Notes under the pieces: generated by a model
What the model was told of the DNA's origin: nothing
Database searches by the model: none
What the model saw: the letters and a program-made list of their open reading frames with translations, nothing else
Part shown: one piece after another, positions 55,410 through 64,000 of the stretch
Layout of the letters: the number at the start of each line of letters is the position of its first letter
How positions within the stretch are numbered: the first letter of the stretch is position 1
Made by a program: the position numbers and the translations under genes
NCBI RefSeq assembly: GCF_001704415.2
Contig: NC_030820.1
Span: 39,228,036 to 39,292,035, forward strand
Origin: Capra hircus
Lineage: Eukaryota > Chordata > Mammalia > Artiodactyla > Bovidae
DNA length: 64,000 nt
Direction of reading: 5' to 3'

Positions 55410-55575
55410 GAGGGACTTCCCTGGCGGTCCAGCGGTTAACACTTCAGCTTAGAATGCAGGGAGACATGGGTTTGATCCCTGGTCTGGGAGCTAGGGCCCC
55501 ACATGCCTCAGGGCCAAAAAACTAAACCACAGAACAGAAGCAGTACTGTAACGAATTAAATCAAGACTTTAAAAA
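55410..55575 (+). mobile_element. CHR-2-type SINE
   Basis: AGGGACTTCCCTGGCGGTCC, GGTTTGATCCCTGGTCTGGG, CCCCACATGCCTCAGGGCC and an A-rich end. Confidence 0.9.
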
Positions 55576-56376
55576 TGGTTCATAACAACAACAATAACAA
55601 ACAAAACCTCAAAGAGAACTTTCTGAAACCCTCAAGATACACTCTGCTGGAGTGCAAGAGCTTCAGAATTCAAATCCGAACCCCCAGGTTTACTCTGATT
55701 ACTATTTGATGTTTAGCAGTGCCAGAAGCAGCATGACAATCAGAAAGGAGCTTGCTCTTCTTGGGAAGACCGGCCTGCATTTGAATTCCAGCCACCCCTC
55801 TTGCCCTGGGTCTGGGCCCTAACCTAGGCTGCCTTCTGTGCCCGGTGGGGATGGTGATGTCAGCTCTCGGGGCTGTGGGAACATCAGACAAGAATCCTAG
55901 GAGGAAGCACTGAGCAGCGTTCCAGCGCACAAGAGAAGCACCACGAATGTGGACTCCCTGTCCCTCCTCATCCCCAAGGCGTAAGGCCTTGTCTTCCAGA
56001 AAGAACATGGTGGATAATCGAAGGCAGTGGGGTGCTCTGTGTCCAGCTTTAGGCAACAGTCTCCTCAACGCTGGACCCGCCTGAGCTAGGACGAGTCCTG
56101 TGGTTTCCATGTTACTAATAGGGAAACAGATGCTCAGAGTTCAGGTGAGTTTTCTTGGGTCACAGTTACTCAGGGATGCAATTGGAAGTAGAACCCTGGT
56201 CTTCTAACTTTACTACTTTCAGCTAATATCATAAATTCTGGAACACATGGGGTTAAGTCCATGATCTTGTGCAAGGTTGGGATTTATTTATTCTCTGAAT
56301 GAGACTTAAGCATATATGGGTATAAAAAGTCAACCTACAATGGAAATTTGAGTACACAGGTTTAAGCTGCAGACCT
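55576..56376. other. Intron sequence with MIR-like trace
   Basis: 56115-56215 (TACTAATAGGGAAACAGATG, GAAGTAGAACCCTGGTCTTC) resembles MIR. The 146-codon minus frame at 55670 has no recognised domain. Confidence 0.35.
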
Positions 56377-56388
56377 TGATGACTCTAT

Positions 56389-56600
56389 GATGGTGGTGGT
56401 TTAGTTGCTAAGTCGTGCCCAACTCTTGTGCCTCATGGACTGTAGCCCGCCAGGCTCCTCTGTCCATGGGATTTCCCAGGCAAGAATACTGGAGTGGGTT
56501 GCCACTTCCTTCTGCAGGGGATATTCCTGGCCCAGAGAATCGAACCCGGGTCTCCTTCCTTGCAGGAGGATTCTTTACCACTGAGTCATCAAGGAAGCCC
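56389..56600 (-). mobile_element. Bov-tA SINE with target-site duplication
   Basis: Reverse full copy. Flanked by TGATGACTCTAT (56377-56388) and TGATGACTTTAT (56601-56612), one mismatch. Confidence 0.93.
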
Positions 56601-56612
56601 TGATGACTTTAT

Positions 56613-58861
56613 AAATTCCTTAAATATAACAATGACTTCATTCTGTTTGCTTATTCAGGCTCTTTTTGCTTATTCAGGTCACAGGGACCCAGTGGGAAGA
56701 GGGGCTACCTTTGGGCCTGCAGTGGTGGGAGGAGCCCAAGGTCTCTCCAGCCCCTGGGAGAACCACTGCTGGGGGTTCTGAAACAGAAAACAGCCAGGTC
56801 TACACTGTACTTCTGAGATCATGGTGGGGGGGGGGGGCAGGAGGGGCCTGTGTGGAAGGGCCCCGAGGAAGGGAAACTGGTCAGAAAGTGGGAGGAGATG
56901 CAGGCCTCCAGAGAGCAGAGGTGGAGGGGAGGAAAGTGGGCTGCGGATGGCAGGATGCCTGGGGGGCACAGGGGCTCGCGCTCTGGCCGGGCCTCAGGGT
57001 CACACCTTAGGTGGCCTGGAGGGCGTTGCAGAAGCTGATGCAGAGGATGGAGAAGTGAAGGGAGCCTAAGTGCGCGGGCTCAGGGGAGCAGCGCTGGGGA
57101 GGAGGCGGCTGTTGTCGCTCAGCAGAGCTCTGGGGGAGATGAAGAACAGCTCTGAGTTTCCAGCTTGGAGAAGGTCCTGGAGGAGACCTGGGAGGGACGC
57201 ACACTGGAAACAACCCCCTCTCCACTTTAGGGGGAGAGGAGAAGCCAGAGGGCAGGACAAGCCCTGGACCACGTGTTTCCGGAGCGCGGGGCCTCCGTTC
57301 ATGTCTCACGTCTGCTTCCTTAACCTCTTCTCTGGTTGGTACCTGCCGCTGGGGCCAGAGGGATGCTCCATAGGTGGGCTGGGCTGGCATTTGATAATCC
57401 GTAATAAATGGATGTAATTCCGTAATAAATCAAGACAGGAGCAGATGCTCGTAATAGCCTAAAGCCATGCATCACTTTTACAGAGATTTCGTTTGTCTTT
57501 CAAATATAATGCAAATTTAAATTCTAGGACTGTTTAAGACTCCAAATAAATGAATCATTCAAAGTAAATGTCACCGCCTGGAAACGGATAAAGAGGACAA
57601 CTTCACTGAACAATGTAACCAAAGAGATAGATGTTTGGGAAAAGGAAATTAAACACATAAGATATTAGATTAGTTTTCAGACTGTAATGGTACACTCCTG
57701 GAGAGGAGGAACCAGTGCACCACTGCTAAGAAAGGAGAAAAGACCCATGTAACCAAGTTTAAGCATAATTCACAGGAAACGAACAGAGTAAATAGAGATG
57801 GGGGAAAAACAGATTTTTTTTTTTCAGGCTATTAAATTACAGACTTTAGGAGAAGGTCTGTTCTCATGGGTAGGAAGGTCTCACTCTCAGGGTCCGAGGC
57901 ACTCCGAGGTTTTGAGGACTGATCTACAGTTTGATTGGAAATGTTCACATCGGCTCTTCACAGGGATTGATGTGTGAGGAGCACACCCTCAATCACGGGC
58001 TTTCCATTTCCATCCTCCCCAGCTCCCTCGTCTCACCTTCCACAAATCACCAGGCAAAAAAGGGCCCCGTAACACTGTCCCTCCAAGCCTCACATCAGTA
58101 AAAACCTAAGTGATGAGAAAATCACATCTAGAGGCTAGAATGTCCAGTGAGTGAGCGGAGACCCCACTGGCTACCTTGCTGATGCACAATCCGAGAAGTG
58201 ATGGATCAACGTGGACCACAGTCTGTCAGTAGCTCGGTTTCTTGGAGGAAGGGAGTCAATGTCCCCAGCACTGTCTCTCTTTCAGATTTTCATTCATTCC
58301 AGAGAGCTGACAAGTATGCTCTCAATGTCAGTTATAGAAACAACCGCTGCTGACAATTTGTTGGCGTTTAACATCGACGAAATTACAACTGAACTAAACA
58401 CAGAAATGTGGAACTGTCTCTAAAGGTCTTGAATTCTCTTTGTGGCAAGGAATAAAAAAGGGCTGACAATTAAATAGCAGTGCGCCTGGATTTTAAATGC
58501 TGACTGCAAGAGGCAAATTATTATTAAATAACATACATAACAGGTTTTAGTGCAACATGATTTGAACTGAACCATCCAATACTTAGTCCCCTACCACTCT
58601 CGCTTTGGAGAAGAAAGCCAATTCATGTGACCTATAGATTGGTTTTTCATCCAGATTGCTTCTAAAAATAAAATAGATTTGTGATGATACATGATAGATA
58701 AAAGAACAAAATCAAAAAGGACAAAAAAAGTCTTCTTTAGCAGAAGTTCTAAGTTTCCTGAAATATTCTCAACTGTTGCTCCTCACCAACCCATCAGGCC
58801 CAGATGAAGTCAGGATGGGCTTAGAAAGAATTAAATTTTCCAGTCCTAGCGCTTCCTTTGA
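56613..58861. other. RALGAPA2 intron sequence
   Basis: Contains a G10 run at 56825-56836 and a GC-rich patch at 56690-57320. No exon with recognisable RALGAPA2 sequence was found on the minus strand. Confidence 0.4.
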
Positions 58862-59424
58862 AGAGCCTGAGCTACTCCATCTTGTAAAAGAACTCCATTT
58901 TGCAAAGGTACCGGGCAAACAGACTTAGACTTTGGATATTGCCTAAACTTGCCCCACTGTGCACAAGCCAATCAGCCCTTAGGTTAAACCTCCTGACTTT
59001 AAGTTCAAGAATGTGTGATTTACCTTGGAAGTTATGATTTACATTTGTGATTTACCTTGGAAGTAATGATTTACATTTGTGATTTACCTTGGAAGTAATG
59101 ATTTACAATTGTGACATTTGTGATTTACCTTGGAAGTAATGATCTACCGCGGAAGTAAAAAAAACAATCAGAAATCCACACACAACCCTATAGAAGAGGG
59201 TAACCAATCAGTAGTCCTTCAGCCTGAATACCCCCTTTATTACCCTTTCACCTGAATATTCCCTATAAAAGCAGTGTAACCCAAAACTCGGGGCTCCTCT
59301 CCTTAGCCGCTGCGTCGGTAACGGTGGGAGGCCCAGCTCGAGCTTGGTCATAAAAACTCTCTTGCTTTTGCATCAGATACCAGCTCCCTGGTGGTCATTG
59401 GGAGATTTCACGACTTGGGCATAA
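58862..59424 (+). mobile_element. Solo LTR of an endogenous retrovirus
   Basis: The layout is that of a gammaretrovirus-type (class I) LTR: AAGCCAATCAGCCC and AACCAATCAG (CCAAT boxes), TATAAAAGC at about 59263 (TATA), GGGGCTCCTCTCC (start of R), then GTCATAAAAACTCTCTTGC and an end near ...GGGCATAACA. U3 holds a 32-bp tandem repeat. No internal retroviral genes are next to it. Boundaries approximate. Confidence 0.65.
59014..59160 (+). repeat. 32-bp tandem repeat in the LTR
   Basis: Four copies of TGTGATTTACCTTGGAAGT followed by WATGATTTACAT, starting at 59014, 59046, 59078 and 59119. The fourth follows a 9-bp insertion. Confidence 0.93.
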
Positions 59425-59757
59425 CACCTTGTGGTCCAGTGGTTAAGAATATGGCTGCCAATGCAGGGGACACGGGTTCGATCCCTGGTCAGGGAAGATC
59501 CCACATTTGATGGAACAGCTCGTGGGCCACAACTAACGAGTCTGTGTTCTGGAGCCCAGGAGCGGCAACTACTGAAGCCCGAGTGCCTGTACAACAACAC
59601 ACGCTTCACAATAAGAGGAGCCAATGAAATGAGAAGCCAGCACAGTGCAACTAGACAGCAGCCCTTGCTTGCCCCAACTAGAGAAAGCCTGCAATGAAAA
59701 GACCAATGAAGAGCCAGAGCAGTCACAAATAAATTAATATTTTTTTTAAAAAATTAA
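59425..59757 (+). mobile_element. CHR-1-type long tRNA SINE
   Basis: CTTGTGGTCCAGTGGTTAAG, GGTTCGATCCCTGGTCAGGG, GGGCCACAACTAACGAGTC and GCCTGCAATGAAAAGACC with an A/T tail. It abuts the LTR and may have inserted at its end. Confidence 0.85.
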
Positions 59758-60662
59758 AAGGATTTGTCCCAAGAATTTGCACCAAACTCTGTACAGATTT
59801 TCTTGACTTTTCCCCTCCATTTCTGAAAACAATTTTGGAGGAAATACTCCTTTTTACGATGTTTGAAAACTTTGAGCTGTATTTCAAAATGATAAATAAG
59901 ACTGTATCTGCAAACAGAAAATCGTATTTCTATATTTTTGTAAAATAATTATAGCTTAATGGCATCTGAGTTTTCCAGAAAGATACTCATCTTAACACCA
60001 AATTATCAAATGACAAGAAGAAACTCCAAGAAAAGTTAGGGGTTTACCAGATGCACGTGACCTGGAGACTAGGACGGCTGTCCCTATGAGGGGGACTAAG
60101 TGGCCCCCAGGGCCCATCCAGACCCAGTTCTAGGGGGTAAGATAGGGTGTCATTCAGAGCACACCTGATGGCCACAGCTGCTGACCTGCGCTTGAAACTT
60201 GAGACAGCCACAGACTAGACTAGTCAGTCAGTGAAAAAAATACCCCAGTGATGGGAACCTAGCTGGAAATCTGGGGGAATTCTGATAACACAAAGCTCCT
60301 CCGTGCGTGATCAGAGGCAGCAAAACTATATTTGCCTCACAATGTTTAAGCAAATGAGTTCCAGCAATTAGAGACAGTGCATGATGCCAACGGCTCGCGG
60401 AGGCCATGCTGAGTGGGCATGAGGGTTGAGCTGTCCTGCGATGGGTCCAGGCAGGGTGGGCACAGACAGCCCTCTGAAGACCTGCTTCATCTGTGGGTAC
60501 GGCTGGGCCTGTCAATTGATCTGGGCCCTGCGCTAATCAGAGGGGCCAGAGAAGCCCAGAGAACTCCAGATTCTTTTGTGCTGTGACCAGGAAAGGGATT
60601 TTGAGCAACTGGTGGGCAAAAAGCATCTCTTTTACTCTTTTTACACTTGTCTCAGAATTAGG
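59758..60662. other. RALGAPA2 intron sequence
   Basis: No exon or clear repeat. Confidence 0.4.
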
Positions 60663-60942
60663 ATCTGGAGAAGGCAATGGCACTCCACTCCAGTACTCTT
60701 GCCTGGAAAATCCCATGGACGGAGGAGCCTGGTAGGCTGCAGTCCGAGGGATCGCTAAGAGTTGGACACGACTGAGCGACTTCACTTTCACTTTTCACTA
60801 TCCTGCATTGGAGAAGGAAATAGCAACCCACTCCAGTGTCCTTGCCTGGAGAATCCCAGGGACAGGGGAGGCTGGTGGGCTGCCGTCTTTGGGGTCGCAC
60901 AGAGTCGGACACGACTGAAGCGACTTACAGCAATAGCAGCAA
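60663..60942 (+). mobile_element. Bov-A2 SINE (dimer) with short target-site duplication
   Basis: Two Bov-A units joined by TTCACTTTCACTTTTCACTAT, with an AGCAATAGCAGC tail. AATTAGG occurs at 60656-60662 and 60943-60949. Confidence 0.93.
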
Positions 60943-60949
60943 AATTAGG

Positions 60950-62460
60950 TTCAGCGTCAGGTTAAAAACAAAGTGATGATCAAGAAGCATATGGAGTCCA
61001 TGTAGTGGGAAATGGATATGTTTTGCTTTCAAGGTTGATCACAGAATTCCCAGGGCCTGCTAGAATGACTCTGGTTTCCCACGGACGCGATATGCGGTTC
61101 TATGCTCTCTGCTCATCTTAGTTCTAGGCTGTGCAGATAAACAAAAAATAACTACACACAGTTCTGTTACAAGCAATTTGTCTGGAAGTGGACTGCGTCC
61201 TCCAACAAAAGCAGGAAAAGGCATTTCCCCACAAGGAAAGTGTGAGTTCCCCCAACACAGGCTCTGTGTCGACGGTGAGACCGCGGAAACGATCGAGTGC
61301 TTTGTGGAATCCGGCACTGTGCGAGGCCTTTCAGAAGCTGTATCTACCTCACTCACCCTCACAACTCTACGTATGATCTGTGCTGTTTCTCTCTTTACAC
61401 ACAGGAGTAACCTGGCAGAGGGAGGGGAGTGTCTGGCTCCAGACCCTGAGATGGTAAATGCCAGGACCTCAACCCTAATCCCAGCGTCTGGATCCCAACC
61501 CTACCAGCCTGACTTAGGGCCCCAGCTCCAGCCACGGCCCCGCCTCTTGACATCAGAATTCTCCTCTGAAGGGAAAGGACTGGAGTAGCCACAGCTAACA
61601 GAAGGCCTGGTTCGATCTACTCGGTGATGTTTTTATAGAGACCTGAAGGACAACAGAGTCAACATCTACACTACATGTTAGCAATCCCTTTGAATACCTA
61701 GAAACTTCCCATTTTTAAAGAGTAATACAGGAGGAAATAAAGAAACAAAACTGTCCCGGTGGGAACAAACATCAGAATAAGAAAGATCTCTCAACAATAA
61801 CATGTGCTTTAAACAGATGTGCAGATGATGTTATGTGGTTTTATATGCTAGGATTATTCTACTTTATACTTTAAATGAAAACTGTCAGCTTTCATATTTT
61901 TACACACAAAACTCTGTCAGGGAGTCTGTTCATTCTGACTAAAATACATTCAACACGTTACATGCATAAACAACCCCAGAACGCCGTTAAAGATAAAATT
62001 CCCAACTCACACAATTCTCTGGGACTTTCCACATTTGAGCCTCATAGAGTCACTCAATATCATCTTCATGACTAAAAATAAAATTGCGGTATCACTTAAA
62101 ATTATAATCAAATCATTCTCTTGCAAATTAAGACACTTACTCTTGGAAAAATAACACAATTGAATTAGGTGTGTCTTTTTCTTGATAGATCAAAAGCAAC
62201 TCCAGTAAGCCAGCAGTTTCATATTAATGGCATTAGACATGGCCCAGATGAGGAAAGTGTCCTTTGGAGCCATTTTGTACTTTATTTAAAGAGGAAGGAG
62301 CTGTCCCTCAGAATTCAAAGGTGAAGCAGATTGTATCTCAGGTCCCTGGACCAGGAGGCCAACACAACTCCTGTGAGGCAGCCATGCAGAGCAGAGAGTC
62401 TAGGTCTGTCTTCCTTCAACTTCTTATTTCTTCCAATTATTATGCCTGTCACTCACCAAC
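60950..62460. other. RALGAPA2 intron sequence
   Basis: 61290-61500 may be an eroded MIR. The 136-codon plus frame at 61178 has no recognised domain. No exon identified. Confidence 0.35.
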
Positions 62461-62640
62461 CCATCCATTCATTCATCATCCATCCGTCCATCCACCCATT
62501 CATCCATCCATCCACTCATCCACCCATGTACCCACATAACCTCCTATCCATCCACCCATCTATCCATCCATCCACCCATCTATCCATCCATCCACCCATC
62601 TATCCATCCATCCGCCCATCTATCCATCCATCCATCTGAT
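62461..62640 (+). repeat. (CATC)n microsatellite with 20-bp higher-order repeat
   Basis: CATC/CATT tetranucleotide repeat. From 62561 a 20-bp unit TATCCATCCATCCACCCATC is repeated about four times in register. Confidence 0.95.
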
Positions 62641-63591
62641 ATTTACTGAGTGCCTCCTCTGTATCCATTATTCTTCCTTCAGCTGTAAGAAAAGCACTTC
62701 CTGGCTACTCAACTCTCTTTTAAGTCTTGGCTTCAACAATAACTGACCATCACACTGACTGTTCCAGTATCCTGAGGGGATTCTAAAACATATCCTGGTA
62801 AGGTTACATCATCATTAGCTTGAGTTCTGTTGGGATAACAGCTCTCTCAGAAGAAAAGATACAATCTTTACATAGCAAGTAAGAACAGCCTACCCAGCGT
62901 TGGTATAGCACTGCCCTTTTTGCAGCCATGAGCCCACTGGACCTTCTAGAAACTTCCAGCCACAGATGGTAAGGCAGAGAGCAGACATGCTTCTTCTGCA
63001 TCCATCCAGCTAGAAGTGAGCATGGCTCGAACTCATGTCCAGGCCAGTCTGATTCCCAGTGCTGGTCTCTGCTTCTCTCTTACATTGTTTCAGTTTAGTA
63101 TGAATATTAGTCAAGAGTTTGCAATGCTCATGCTAAGTCAACTCACAAATACTGTTGTTTGGTGCTGACAGAAGGTGAGAAGAGACAAATCAGAGCCTTC
63201 TCTCTGTCTCCAGAACCAAGAATGGCACAAAATAAACTGGCAAGTTTTACAGCTAATCTGGCATAAGAGGTGACTCCTAGCTAAATTATTATCTGTACGA
63301 CTGATTAGGAAGCCAGGATACAGAGTGATAAACTATATGAATTTATCCTTTCATTTAAGTGTCAGAGGTTGGGAAATTTAAGTGAGCCTGTTTAAGCCAG
63401 ATTGATCCTAGTGTGCTTATTTCTGTTCACATTTTGAACAATAGAACATTCTAAAGTTTTATTAACTAACTATTTGGGGTGGACATTTTTGTGGAGAGGA
63501 TGGCTGAGCACTGTCAGGCAGGGATGATGAGGTCAGGGCGCTGGACACAGCAGAGCTGACCACTGGGTGCTTCACAATTAAAACACTGAGC
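62641..63591. other. RALGAPA2 intron sequence
   Basis: ATATTTACTGAGTGCCTCCT next to the microsatellite is a MIR-like word. Otherwise nothing recognised. Confidence 0.35.
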
Positions 63592-63785
63592 AGGGACTTC
63601 CCTGGTGGTCCAGCGGCCAAGATCCTGTGCTCCCATGCAGGTGGCCCCACGTTTGATCCCTGGTCAGGGAACTAGATCTCACATCCTGCAACTAGGAGGT
63701 CTCTTGATGCAACTAAAGATCCTGCACGCTAAGATTGAGACCTGACACAACCAAATACATAAACATTCAAAAACAAAAAAACACA
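63592..63785 (+). mobile_element. CHR-2-type SINE
   Basis: AGGGACTTCCCTGGTGGTCC, GTTTGATCCCTGGTCAGGGA, TAGATCTCACATCCTGCAAC and an A-rich tail. Confidence 0.9.
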
Positions 63786-64000
63786 GCAGCAACGAAAATG
63801 GATGGCTCTTCTTCAACTGCTGTTTTCTAAGGGTCATAAAGCTTCTTGGAAAATCCTTATTTTTAATTATGTGCCCACTTGGCGTCACTCAAAAACACTG
63901 CAGAGGGTAAAAGCCTCTGCAATGACTCTGAGGGGGAGAGAGATGAGAAATGCCAGCCTGGTGTTCCCGCACTCTGGTGGCCAGCGCGGTCAAGGTCAGC
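63786..64000. other. RALGAPA2 intron sequence
   Basis: Nothing recognised at the window end. Confidence 0.3.

Noticed and set aside
62461..62640. CRISPR-like array of short repeats
   Set aside because: It is a tetranucleotide microsatellite in a mammalian genome, with no spacers.

Overview
This window is mammalian nuclear DNA from a ruminant, most likely a bovid (cattle or a close relative). It carries many Bov-tA and Bov-A2 SINEs, BovB (RTE-type) LINE pieces, CHR-type tRNA SINEs and L1 fragments; the Bov and BovB families are abundant in ruminants. I see no prokaryotic or viral genes. The gene order is CFAP61 3' end (+), complete INSM1 (+), then RALGAPA2 3' end (-). This matches human 20p11.23 and corresponds to cattle chromosome 13 by known synteny (gene identities recognised from sequence; synteny from general knowledge).

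Layout. 1-3.5 kb is the last CFAP61 intron, filled with L1 and SINE copies. 3.5-3.96 kb is the terminal CFAP61 exon and 3'UTR. 4-6.2 kb is intergenic. 6.2-8.75 kb is a GC/CpG-rich block with a long TG/CG repeat, a strongly purine-biased strand and two near-identical octamer modules. 8.8-9.8 kb is AT-rich and holds clustered homeodomain, SOX and E-box-like motifs. About 9.85-13.3 kb is the INSM1 CpG island; the intronless INSM1 gene runs from about 11.43 to 14.30 kb with a TATA/CCAAT promoter, a 518-codon CDS, an AU-rich 3'UTR and two poly(A) signals. 14.3-46 kb is mostly non-coding intergenic DNA with scattered retroelements, several with readable target-site duplications. From about 46 kb onward lies the 3' part of RALGAPA2 on the minus strand: a secure penultimate coding exon at 50.66-50.78 kb, a tentative terminal exon near 46.35-46.50 kb, and intron sequence with two decayed BovB copies, a solo LTR and more SINEs.

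The three genes have unrelated products: CFAP61 (sperm flagellum/cilium), INSM1 (zinc-finger regulator of neuroendocrine differentiation) and RALGAPA2 (Ral GTPase-activating complex). The CpG-rich DNA and motif clusters upstream of INSM1, and unique segments inside the last RALGAPA2 intron, are plausible INSM1 cis-regulatory DNA, but this is inference from base composition and motifs. I found no convincing undescribed biological system. The most worthwhile leads are the repeated octamer module upstream of INSM1, a perfect 14-bp homeodomain-type palindrome, CTCF-like sites around the locus, and a 417-codon open frame of unknown status at 34.9-36.1 kb.
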